The notes beneath the pieces were generated by a model. The model was not told where the DNA came from, did no database searches, and saw only the letters and a program-made list of their open reading frames with translations. A stretch of 32,787 nucleotides of DNA, taken from the NCBI GenBank assembly GCA_021799255.1, contig JAJZAV010000008.1, positions 1 to 32,787 on the forward strand, read 5' to 3'. The translations under genes were made by a program, and so were the position numbers. Positions within the stretch are counted from its first letter, which is position 1. Each line of letters begins with the position of its first letter. Shown piece by piece: positions 1-9,046 of this stretch. The stretch is from Bacillota bacterium. GTDB lineage: Bacteria; Bacillota; Bacilli; Alicyclobacillales; Alicyclobacillaceae.

Positions 1-1
1 G

Positions 2-232
2 AGGTATGAGATGCGGTATCCAACCCGCGAATATCAGTGTGCCAACCGTCGACGAACCTTGCCTTTGGGCCAGGCCTTTAACCTCATTGCGACGCGGGTG
101 CTTGACAGTGTCGTTCATATCATCGGGCAAGGGTGCATCGTGGCAAGTGGAGCAGTGGTCACTAGGGATTGTGCCGAACACGGATTATATGGCGGAATTC
201 CGGCCAAGCGTATTAAGGATCTCCCCACCTAA
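2..232 (+). CDS. C-terminal part of a hexapeptide-repeat (LbH) acyltransferase; 5' end outside window or frameshifted
   Basis: Frame open from the window edge; C-terminus IGQGCIVASGAVVTRDCAEHGLYGGIPAKRIKDLPT matches the typical end of CatB/WbbJ-like O-acyltransferases (AGAVVTKD...GxPAKxIK). Confidence 0.6.
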   Translation, partial: RYEMRYPTREYQCANRRRTLPLGQAFNLIATRVLDSVVHIIGQGCIVASGAVVTRDCAEHGLYGGIPAKRIKDLPT

Positions 233-377
233 CGTCACGTCTCCGCCTTATGGGCCACGCAAGTTAGGTCCCCGATAGGGACGTGCGTAGTTATTTGTTT
301 AATGGGCGACCCCGAATGGACTTCTAGTGCACACATACGATGCTGAATTTTCCTCGCGCACGACACCCGAATCACCA

Positions 378-1853
378 TCAGGGTGCACCCGAATCCTGCA
401 CCGATGTGTCCAAGACCCCACGACGCCCGCTACTCATTAGCTGGCCTAGGATTAGCTTGACATCTCGCATCAAGGTGCGATGTCCGGCAACACCGACCGC
501 TATTGCGAAAATCGCTATGAACGTTGCGATTCTGCCCAATGGATTGGGCGCTCCGCCAAACACGACCCTCACCAACGGAACACAGAGTGCTAAGACAGTC
601 ATTGAGACAAAGCCTTCCTTGAGTATCTGATACCAATCCATCAAGTGACGTGCACGTAGCAGGATGTACGGAATAACTACACCAATCTCTCCAACTAGGT
701 CGAGGATAGCCATCCCCGTCACACCCCACAGCTTAATGAGGGGCCATGCCCCGAGGGCAATCGCGGACAGTCGCAGCATCGTATAAACTCTAACCCACCT
801 TGGTTTGCCTAGGGACAGCATGTTGCTCCCAGCGATGTTTATAAATGGCGCCAATATGCCGCAAATCGCTATGATTTGCAACGGAACATCTGCATTTCTC
901 CACTGAGCACCGAACAGCATGACAGCAGGATCGCGAACAACAAGTAACAATCCCGCCCAGAGGCAGGTTAGGATTGTCGTCCAACGAAACTCCATGCGAC
1001 TTAAGTCCAGTATCGTGGACCTTTGATCTTTCATGGTAGCGTATGCAGGTACAAGCACCTGCTTAATCGGTTGGGACAGACTGACGTCGATAACCCTACC
1101 TAACCACGAAGACATCGTGTACAAAGCTAGGCCATCTATACCGGAAAATATCTCTATTGCCCAACGGTCAACATTCCCGGCCCAATAGTCAACGACCTTA
1201 ACCATTGCGAACTCGCGTCCCATAGTAACATCTCTCTCACTGGTGTTCAGGGCCGCATTTTCGGAAGAATTGTCATTGGGTTCGTCCGACTTCTGAGTCC
1301 AATATACGCATGCCTTGATCAACGTGCCCAATGATGGTCCCAGCACTATGGCAATGTACCCCATATGCCATAGCACGATAAGCCCAATCTGGGCGATGGA
1401 ACCAACCGTAGATTCCATCAATCCTAGCGTGTTGAGTCTCGCGAACTTGAGCCTCTTCTTCAGTAGTACCTCACGCGAAAAATACAACGAAGTAGCCATA
1501 TTAGTTGTGCTCAGGATGAAAATGGGAACTTCGATAAATCCGTAATGGGGATAGAGAACCCGTGCGGAAAACGAGACGACGTTTACAGCAGCCCACTCTA
1601 CAGTTGCAATGATAACCCTGCGCTTCCACAGCGAATTGAGGGACTTAGCGCTTACTTGCAATGCATATAGGGATAAACCAAAGTCGCCGAACTGATACAC
1701 AAATGAGAAGACAACAATCGCCGTGTTTGCCCACCCTATCCCCGTAGGGCCAAGATATCTAGTAGTCACTAGCATAGCGCCGAAACCCAATGCTCTGGCC
1801 AATAACTGGAATGCAACCGATTGAACCGATCCTCGTAAGATTCCGGTAATCAT
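378..1853 (-). CDS. Oligosaccharide flippase family protein (Wzx/MATE-like polysaccharide exporter)
   Basis: 491 aa, multi-TM, N-terminus GILRGSVQSVAFQLLARALGFGAMLVTTRYLGPTGIGWANTAIV typical of polysaccharide biosynthesis flippases. Confidence 0.85.
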   Translation of the reverse strand: MITGILRGSVQSVAFQLLARALGFGAMLVTTRYLGPTGIGWANTAIVVFSFVYQFGDFGLSLYALQVSAKSLNSLWKRRVIIATVEWAAVNVVSFSARVLYPHYGFIEVPIFILSTTNMATSLYFSREVLLKKRLKFARLNTLGLMESTVGSIAQIGLIVLWHMGYIAIVLGPSLGTLIKACVYWTQKSDEPNDNSSENAALNTSERDVTMGREFAMVKVVDYWAGNVDRWAIEIFSGIDGLALYTMSSWLGRVIDVSLSQPIKQVLVPAYATMKDQRSTILDLSRMEFRWTTILTCLWAGLLLVVRDPAVMLFGAQWRNADVPLQIIAICGILAPFINIAGSNMLSLGKPRWVRVYTMLRLSAIALGAWPLIKLWGVTGMAILDLVGEIGVVIPYILLRARHLMDWYQILKEGFVSMTVLALCVPLVRVVFGGAPNPLGRIATFIAIFAIAVGVAGHRTLMRDVKLILGQLMSSGRRGVLDTSVQDSGAP

Positions 1854-2761
1854 AGCCTATTCCCACCGCCGCGGAAGCGATCCTTGTCGTTTACCATAAC
1901 TGAGTCGATTCCCTTCTCAAGTTCATCACATGCCGGACGCAGTCGGACACGCCAAAAGGGGGAAGCGTCATACATGGATAGGAATCTGGTCCGTGCCGTA
2001 GCTGTATCGGCCCGTCGAATGATCTCAGTTGATCGAAGACATTCAGAGGGAAGTTGCTGCGATTCATAACGTTGAAGCGCGATTGCCTTTTGGGAAAGCT
2101 CCACTCGGGTTAGTAGGACGCGTTCTGACCGATTCTGACTGTCGTCGGGAAACTCAATTTCACTCGATTGAAGTGGAAATTGGCCGTTATACTCGGCCCA
2201 TTCCCAAATGTTCCGCACCGAGACCTGTTCTACAATGCGTTGAACAACATATCCTATGACGTCGTGATCGATATGCCCTCCTTCAATTCCATGAACGTAA
2301 ACCTCCTCAGGCTCATACCTCTGAAACACTCCGTATAGATCACGGGCAATCAAGGACATGTATCGATAACACCCTGTGTCAGGAAAACCTAAGAAGGATA
2401 CGTCCCTCTTATCAACACCAACTGCCGAAAGAGCCTCCAGTGCTTCGGATTCGCGGATGGCTACCCTGTGCTCAACACTGACCGCTGCCGGCAGACCACG
2501 AGAACCGTTGGTTACAAATACGACGATGACCCTTGTGCCCGCCTGAACTATTCTATTGATTGTTCCTCCGATGGCGATTATTTCGTCATCAGGGTGGGCA
2601 GCTACTACCAGCACCACTGGCGACGCAGCGGTAGTCTGACTGCCTGGGCCGGCACTCCTCCCAAGCATCTTTTTGGGGTACCGATACGTGCCCGATACGT
2701 GGTCAACGACGTTTCGCGCGATATCCTTCCAGTACAGCAAACTACAGCACCTCCGACCCAT
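1850..2761 (-). CDS. PIG-L/LmbE-family N-acetylglucosaminyl deacetylase-like protein
   Basis: VVLVVAAHPDDEIIAIGGTINR (AHPDDE motif) and GGHIDHDVIG (HxDH motif). The ORF runs to 2821, but the start is probably 2761 or further downstream because the ORF overlaps the upstream glycosyltransferase. Confidence 0.85.
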   Translation of the reverse strand: MGRRCCSLLYWKDIARNVVDHVSGTYRYPKKMLGRSAGPGSQTTAASPVVLVVAAHPDDEIIAIGGTINRIVQAGTRVIVVFVTNGSRGLPAAVSVEHRVAIRESEALEALSAVGVDKRDVSFLGFPDTGCYRYMSLIARDLYGVFQRYEPEEVYVHGIEGGHIDHDVIGYVVQRIVEQVSVRNIWEWAEYNGQFPLQSSEIEFPDDSQNRSERVLLTRVELSQKAIALQRYESQQLPSECLRSTEIIRRADTATARTRFLSMYDASPFWRVRLRPACDELEKGIDSVMVNDKDRFRGGGNRL

Positions 2762-4034
2762 CCAACACCGGTTCCATCCACTGCCTAGTCCACCACTCAG
2801 GCACGCCCCGGGTGCCTGCAATGGTCCCGAATTTTGACCAATTTCTTTCTAACAGCTGGTTCCATCGAACCGCACTTGAATAGTCAACTTCCTCATGCTC
2901 TTCTGGCGCGGCACACTCCTCGTGCTTTGCCACGACATCCACAACCTGCAAAATTCTCATCGCCCCAGTGCGGATTGCTCGATAATTAAAGTTCCGAACG
3001 ATGTTCTCGAACTCATTCCTGTCATCCCGTCCAAGGAGGTACTGGATGGCGTCGGAAAGGGGCTTCGGACTATCCTTTACTACCCTGGTTGCATGGGAAT
3101 TTAACATCCGCTCAGGGAACCCACCTATCTGCGTCACAATTACAGGGACGTTGAACGCTAAACTTTCCGTCGCAACCCGCCCGTATGACTCCTCACCGAC
3201 GGAAGGGCATACAACTAACCTGCTCTTACGAATTTCGGCAAGTGCACCTTTGCGCGAAACATGGCCCAGAATCCTGTAATGATGTTGTTTGGGAAGTCTC
3301 GCTATAACCTCTGCGGTGATTCCATTGCCTCCGACGGCGACATCAACGGCCTTCGGCAACAGAGTTAAGGCTACCCGGAATAACTCAAATCCCTTAACGC
3401 GATTGATACCCCCCAAATAAAGAATTTCGTTACTGGCCCCGTCGAAGGTGTCAGACGTCGGCAGTTCGTAAACAGGCGGGAGAACGCTAAACTTCTTTGT
3501 GTCTAACCCATTTTCTCCGTAAATCTTCTTAACACGTAGTGATACTGCCACCAAGTGAGAAGCTGCGTTCAAGAAACTTCGGTTGTCCCTCCACCAGTTT
3601 ACGGTCTCCATCGTGTCGTGGAGCGGACCGACACAGGCAAGGCACTTCAACATGCTTGAACCCGGGCATCGTTGGTTCCACATGGTATAAAGAGTTACCC
3701 TTTTGCACATATACCAAAAATCATGAAGGAACACGATATATGGGATTCCACTTGTTCTTATTTCGTCTTTGAGAGAATGCGGATGACCTTTCAGATGCTG
3801 AATAAGGATAACATCAGGATTGGACATATTAAGAAATTCATGCAAGGTAAGTTTGCGGTCAGATATGTCGATCCATTCTCCGCCCCTACTCATCACCCCT
3901 TGCTTTGTAAGCGAGTAGAGATACACCGTCGCGTTGAGTCCCTTCGTTAGATGCTTCGACAGTTCCCACGTTGCAAGCTCCACACCGGCCTCGTGGACGG
4001 GATAGACGTTATGGCTGATTTGGACTATTTTCAA
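2742..4034 (-). CDS. Glycosyltransferase family 4 (GT-B fold)
   Basis: MKIVQISHNVYPVHEAGVE..., SRLVVCPSVGEESYGRVATESLAFNVPVIVTQIGGFPE motif; TTG start with AGGAGGG upstream. Confidence 0.85.
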   Translation of the reverse strand: MKIVQISHNVYPVHEAGVELATWELSKHLTKGLNATVYLYSLTKQGVMSRGGEWIDISDRKLTLHEFLNMSNPDVILIQHLKGHPHSLKDEIRTSGIPYIVFLHDFWYMCKRVTLYTMWNQRCPGSSMLKCLACVGPLHDTMETVNWWRDNRSFLNAASHLVAVSLRVKKIYGENGLDTKKFSVLPPVYELPTSDTFDGASNEILYLGGINRVKGFELFRVALTLLPKAVDVAVGGNGITAEVIARLPKQHHYRILGHVSRKGALAEIRKSRLVVCPSVGEESYGRVATESLAFNVPVIVTQIGGFPERMLNSHATRVVKDSPKPLSDAIQYLLGRDDRNEFENIVRNFNYRAIRTGAMRILQVVDVVAKHEECAAPEEHEEVDYSSAVRWNQLLERNWSKFGTIAGTRGVPEWWTRQWMEPVLDGSEVL

Positions 4035-4189
4035 CGAGTCTTGCCACCCTCCTGCACTTTTCGAAAAGCTCGATCAGACCGGATCTAACTAAATAAGTCA
4101 TTAATATCCCGCATTAATTACAGGAAGTTGAGTGTTCGTCACCAACCGCCTATTGCGGTTGTCCCGTGTAGCAATTTGGAAAAGAGAGA

Positions 4190-5200
4190 TTAGGTGACAG
4201 CCCGATTCTTCTTTGCACCCTTGATACGATGGAATGGCCCACGCAGGTCAATCCCTATTCGCAAATATGTCATTATCGCCCTCAGACCCAATCCTCTCAG
4301 CAACCCAACGTGGGGAAGAACGACTTTAGAGACGTTGGCGATCCTCTTGTACAATGTATCTGCATGCTCTACATTCTGCAGATACGACGCGGCGGACCAA
4401 AATGCGATCCTTCGGTGAATTTGAACAGATTCATTTTCCTGCATTTTGAGACGCTTTTGGTGGCTCGCATCCAAACCCTCGAAAAACTCCTTAACCCACG
4501 GGATAGCCCCCGCCGCCATATGCAAGGACAATAGCGTGGTTACGTTGTTTCCATGCTGCCGCCAGTAGGCGAAGATCTCGTCCACATAGTAAAACTTATA
4601 CTCGATGGACAGCATAAGAAAGGTCGGCCTGTCAACGAGTGGGAGCCATTCCGGTTGCAAAAATCCTCCGATTTTCTCCAAACTGGACCTCCGAATCAAC
4701 GAAGCTTGGGGTGGAATGCTGGCGATGGGAGTATATATCTGATGCGAGAAGTGCTCTGGGCATTGGTAGTCATTCGGCATCAGGCTCTTGCCGACGATCC
4801 GCCCTTCATCGTTGCCAACGGTGATGCTGTGTCCATATACGACCGCATAGTCTTCCGGCAGACTCTCAGCAATCTCAACAAGTCTGCGCAGGGCATGCGG
4901 CGGCCAGTAATCGTCGCCCTCCAAAATCGCTATCCACTTTCCCTTCGTCCGTTCCAGAGCGGTGTTGTACGTTTCGGAGAGTCTCCATATTCCCTTGTTC
5001 TCCTGAGCAATGTACGTGATTCTGTCGTCAATCTTCGCGTATCTCGAAGCTATTTCACCCGTTTGGTCAGAGGAACCATCGTTAACGATCACCTGCTCCC
5101 AATTGGTCAGTTGTTGTCCAAGCACACTCTGTATACATTCCCCGATAAATCCCTCGTGGTTGTACGTTGGCGTGATAATCGTTACAAGCGGCTCACGCAT
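4190..5200 (-). CDS. Glycosyltransferase family 2
   Basis: PLVTIITPTYNHEGFIGECIQSVLGQQLTNWEQVIVNDGSSDQTGEIA; GDDYWPP; classic GT2 GT-A motifs. Confidence 0.92.
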   Translation of the reverse strand: MREPLVTIITPTYNHEGFIGECIQSVLGQQLTNWEQVIVNDGSSDQTGEIASRYAKIDDRITYIAQENKGIWRLSETYNTALERTKGKWIAILEGDDYWPPHALRRLVEIAESLPEDYAVVYGHSITVGNDEGRIVGKSLMPNDYQCPEHFSHQIYTPIASIPPQASLIRRSSLEKIGGFLQPEWLPLVDRPTFLMLSIEYKFYYVDEIFAYWRQHGNNVTTLLSLHMAAGAIPWVKEFFEGLDASHQKRLKMQENESVQIHRRIAFWSAASYLQNVEHADTLYKRIANVSKVVLPHVGLLRGLGLRAIMTYLRIGIDLRGPFHRIKGAKKNRAVT

Positions 5201-5271
5201 CCGATTGAACCCCCTTCATTCCTGCAAAACTTCCCTGGGAAAATGAAACCTTCAATGTTAATACCTCGCAA

Positions 5272-6537
5272 TCAACCGCCATCAGTGCTTGGGAGTAGCC
5301 TTTCACACAGATGAGCGAATTGGGCGCAGACCCGTTCAGCCGCGAATATGTCTCGTGACTCGGCTTGTAAGTGAGTACGCTTGTCGTCTGTTAACCTTAA
5401 TTCCAGGATGGCCTGTTGAATGAACCTTCCCGCATCGCTAGACTCAAAGTCCACCTGCTTCACAAACCTATCGATGAATTCTGAGAATCCAGACAGACTC
5501 TTATTCAGGTTAGTTATTAACGGAGTGCCATAGCATAATGCTTCCTGTGCCGTTCGTGGCGTGGCGTTGTACCTGCGGGGAACCAGCAAGACATCGGATG
5601 ACACGTAATACAAGGGTAAATCGTCAATTGCAACCGGACCGTGCAAGGTGACATTGTCCAAGCCAAGTTCGTGGATTAAGCCTCTCAATTCGCCTTCAAG
5701 CGGCCCTCCTCCTACCACGTGTAATTGATACGGCAGCCCGCTACCACTAGCGACAACGAAGTCTTGAAACGCCCTAATACCCGAACCGATCTGATTTTCT
5801 TGACGAAGGTTGGCAATGATAGAGAAGTGCATCTTTTCGGGACTCCAGCCCAACATGGATCTGCAGGCCTCACGCGACGGCATCTCCATCCTAATGTCCG
5901 TAGGCAAGGGGATCATGGTGAGTCGCTCACCTTCAAACCCCATACTTCCCCACCAGTCTAGCATGTAAGGGCTAGTAGCTGCGATGTGAGTTCCCCTTTC
6001 TCGGAGTTTTCCCGCAGCCCATTCGAGCGCTTTAGTAAGTGAATACCCGTAGGGGTTGTAAGTCTCCCTTCGTTCAAGAATGCTCCCCGGAGTAATCAAA
6101 ACAGATGGAATGCGACCACACTTTGCGGTGGCCACGGCGAGCGTGAGATAATCGGAAGACAGGATAATGTCCGGTTTCAGGTCCCTGACTACTGATATAT
6201 ACTTTCGCAAGAGGACGAATCGAGTAGGAACGTTTCTGAAGTGCCAGAGTTGTGCAGGCACGTTCACGACCTTCGCGTAGGAAAACTGAGGCTCCACATC
6301 GTAAGATCCTACCAAGTACATTGTCATTCCTTCAGACACTTGAGACTCTAGATTACGAACGTAGGACCATGATATGTCACTAAAAGAAAATCGCAAAAAC
6401 GGTTTTTGCATGGTGCTTGGCATCGGCGGGTCAATTATTACTAACCTCAAGGTATGATCACGTCCCTCATTTGCTTGATTCTCTTTAAGTAACGCAACAT
6501 CGACCATTTCTCTGGCCATCTCAAAATCGTGTCTCAA
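5272..6537 (-). CDS. Glycosyltransferase family 4/1
   Basis: Group 1 glycosyltransferase features: SSDVLLVPRRYNATPRTAQEALCYGTPLITN; start overlaps previous stop (TTGA), or an internal ATG may be used. Confidence 0.82.
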   Translation of the reverse strand: MRHDFEMAREMVDVALLKENQANEGRDHTLRLVIIDPPMPSTMQKPFLRFSFSDISWSYVRNLESQVSEGMTMYLVGSYDVEPQFSYAKVVNVPAQLWHFRNVPTRFVLLRKYISVVRDLKPDIILSSDYLTLAVATAKCGRIPSVLITPGSILERRETYNPYGYSLTKALEWAAGKLRERGTHIAATSPYMLDWWGSMGFEGERLTMIPLPTDIRMEMPSREACRSMLGWSPEKMHFSIIANLRQENQIGSGIRAFQDFVVASGSGLPYQLHVVGGGPLEGELRGLIHELGLDNVTLHGPVAIDDLPLYYVSSDVLLVPRRYNATPRTAQEALCYGTPLITNLNKSLSGFSEFIDRFVKQVDFESSDAGRFIQQAILELRLTDDKRTHLQAESRDIFAAERVCAQFAHLCERLLPSTDGG

Positions 6538-7394
6538 GCATTACTCTGATACCACACGGTGCGAGAAAAGCTAGGAACCCCCACCTGCCTCAAGACAAAC
6601 TCCACCCTCACTCTTGATTTGTGAATCACTCTCGGAATAGAAACAGAATCCACCCACGTTCCGCCGGAATCTACGTCCCGCCGGCTAGAGGGACCGTGTT
6701 GCACCCCATCTACGTATTGGGTAAGAATGAATTCTGCCCGTTTGGAACTTGGATTTACGACATGAACCTGAATTCTGTAAGCCCTATTTGACTGCACATC
6801 CGGAACTGCTAGACTGCCATTGCTCGAGGTAATGAAGAGCGCCGGCTTAGCAGTTTGCATATTTGGGAGCACCACCAGGATCGCCAATCCAAAAATCGCA
6901 AACCCAACGAGAAAATATGGCCAGTTAAAAACCTCCACTCTCCATGAATATATTGGTTGCCCAGCTCTCAAAACATGAAAGCGTCGGAACATTAGCAAGA
7001 TACACCCTATTAACAGTAATGTTGAAGTGCTGATCACCGTACTTTGAGCACTTAGTCGCACACCTATTGATGATATGAACATTTCCAGAATGACATCGAA
7101 AAAGCAACTGATAGAAATAATTAATACCCATCGCAACAGAAGACTGATGTCGTCCCGGCGAACATATACTAGCCCCGTGGCTATGAGTCCCGGCGAGATA
7201 ATTGAATTCACCAACCCAGTAACCACCTTGACCATGCTGACAACCGGAAACTTCGCGACGTCCGGATATAGCACAATCACAGAAAAGATGAGACTCCCGG
7301 CGACTAGCAATACATCTAACCACAATCCGCGTCGCTCACGCCTTCTGCGTTTTCTAGAAATGGGAATTTCGTATTCAGCGCCTGACATCCCCAA
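6534..7394 (-). CDS. DUF1616-like membrane protein with extracytoplasmic C-terminal domain
   Basis: Basic N-terminus, about 5 TM segments, a loop SIISPGLIATGLVYVRRDDISLLLRWVLIISISC resembling the DUF1616 pattern (FLPGY...DDLSLLERxxLSxGLS), then a C-terminal beta-rich domain. Start could be 7388. Confidence 0.55.
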   Translation of the reverse strand: MGMSGAEYEIPISRKRRRRERRGLWLDVLLVAGSLIFSVIVLYPDVAKFPVVSMVKVVTGLVNSIISPGLIATGLVYVRRDDISLLLRWVLIISISCFFDVILEMFISSIGVRLSAQSTVISTSTLLLIGCILLMFRRFHVLRAGQPIYSWRVEVFNWPYFLVGFAIFGLAILVVLPNMQTAKPALFITSSNGSLAVPDVQSNRAYRIQVHVVNPSSKRAEFILTQYVDGVQHGPSSRRDVDSGGTWVDSVSIPRVIHKSRVRVEFVLRQVGVPSFSRTVWYQSNA

Positions 7395-7426
7395 TCATTG
7401 TCCGCCCTTTCGCTTAGATGTTTAAG

Positions 7427-9046
7427 TCAATACTGGAACGGCGTAGTGGTGGGACGTCTATAAATTTGTGCTCCCCCATCGTCAAAGACGCGGTCCATTC
7501 CACTAACAGAAGGCATCGCAATTTGGGTGGGGATGGTCGATGCTCGAATCATCGGAGACGTCATGATGTCCGTGGCGTATGGCGAAGGTCCAATTGAGTA
7601 ACCAACCACCTGGTCTCCCGTGGAGGAATCGGGAAAAAGGGCGTTGTACAAGTAGGCTAATCGATTCCCGCCCCCCGTCCACAAGGCGGTATCCGTCGTG
7701 TGATTCTGAAACACAACTAGAGCTTCTCGTTCGCTGCGGGTATACTGCATCCATACGTTTGACACGAGGGGTTCCACAGTTCCCTTCAGCATTCCAACCA
7801 CGAATAGAATCGCATACATGCTTGCGACGGTGGCTCTAAGCCATGCCGCTTTCCGGTGGTGTGCAAGCCTAGCCCGCAGTGCTCCAACCATCATAACGAT
7901 GATGGGCGGTGCAAACAGTGCATAGTAGGTGTAATTTCGAAGTTCCAAGTTCGTTCCTGCGTTCAGCCCAACCAAATCCGCTGGTATAGCGATTGCAACG
8001 AGAATCGCAAGGGCCACGTAGGAGGCAACCGCGACGTACTCTTCGCCACGAATGTTTACGGTCTTTCGTACCACTACGATGACGAACAGGTGAACAATGG
8101 ACATAGCGGAAATTCCGATAAGGCCATAGTGAAAGACGGAAAACATCGTGTTCACCAATGGGCTAGTCCATTGCTGGCTCGCGATGGCATATGGGTTCGA
8201 GGATATGACCTGTGTTGTGAACAGATTCTGCAGCTTGTGAATTAAAGTGACAAACAGCGAGGTGTCACTACCCGATTGGGGAAAGAGAAAAACCATCACC
8301 CACACCATCAGTAAACCGGATATAAAAGTGGTGGCAGCGAAGCGTTTCGCGTATGGCAATGCCGCCCCACCGCTCCACCTTGGTCGTCGGAACAGCCACA
8401 GAAACAAAGCAGCGATAAAGGTCGCAATGATCAGGAATACTCCGAAGTAATCATTCGTAACCCCGTTCATAAAGACAGAAACATAGTAAAGCATTGTAGA
8501 CAGCGCAATGGAACGAAAGTCCTGGTTTCTAACGGCATCAACAACCCATAACACACAATAGAAAGCCAACATGATGAATGGCACATTGATTTTCTCATGG
8601 TTTCCACGCAACACCGTGAACATTACGTCCGGGACCAGAAATAAAATCAAGACCGCGACCGCGACCGCCGCTTCCGTCCTGAGGAATTTGCGGTATAGGA
8701 GGTGGGCAGTCAACACCATAAAGACCACCCCGAAAAAGGGAGCTAACAGACCATTGACCACCATTGGTGACAATCCTGTTTCTAATGACACATCACCCAG
8801 CCATGCCGGATACCCAGGGCCGTGGGAATACTGACCAGCAAAGAAAGCACTTCCGGCCTTGAGCATCGCCGTTGTCGTGCCCGTGAACACCGAAGTATCG
8901 TTTTCAATCCACATACCATCGTAACGCAATATAAAGTATGCGGCGTACGCTATACCAACCAACACAAGCAAAGCTACTAGGCTTCTCCCGTGCGGAGAAC
9001 CGTAAGTTGGCACTTCAAATTCCTGGGCTGCGTGACGCCTGTTCAT
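7427..9046 (-). CDS. Multi-pass membrane protein, candidate GT-C-type glycosyltransferase
   Basis: MNRRHAAQEF start preceded by GGAGGAGG with 8-nt spacing; many TM segments; first outer loop has an acidic motif (WIENDTSVFTGTTTAML) and YSHGPGYPAWL as in GT-C enzymes. Upstream ORF extension to 9118 rejected. Confidence 0.55.
   Translation of the reverse strand: MNRRHAAQEFEVPTYGSPHGRSLVALLVLVGIAYAAYFILRYDGMWIENDTSVFTGTTTAMLKAGSAFFAGQYSHGPGYPAWLGDVSLETGLSPMVVNGLLAPFFGVVFMVLTAHLLYRKFLRTEAAVAVAVLILFLVPDVMFTVLRGNHEKINVPFIMLAFYCVLWVVDAVRNQDFRSIALSTMLYYVSVFMNGVTNDYFGVFLIIATFIAALFLWLFRRPRWSGGAALPYAKRFAATTFISGLLMVWVMVFLFPQSGSDTSLFVTLIHKLQNLFTTQVISSNPYAIASQQWTSPLVNTMFSVFHYGLIGISAMSIVHLFVIVVVRKTVNIRGEEYVAVASYVALAILVAIAIPADLVGLNAGTNLELRNYTYYALFAPPIIVMMVGALRARLAHHRKAAWLRATVASMYAILFVVGMLKGTVEPLVSNVWMQYTRSEREALVVFQNHTTDTALWTGGGNRLAYLYNALFPDSSTGDQVVGYSIGPSPYATDIMTSPMIRASTIPTQIAMPSVSGMDRVFDDGGAQIYRRPTTTPFQY

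Noticed and set aside
4143-4161. 7-bp hairpin caaccgc-ctatt-gcggttg
   Set aside because: No U tract in either direction and short; insufficient to call a terminator.
4553-5314. 253-aa plus-strand ORF opposite the GT2 gene
   Set aside because: Fully antisense to a clear GT2 protein; no recognisable motif.
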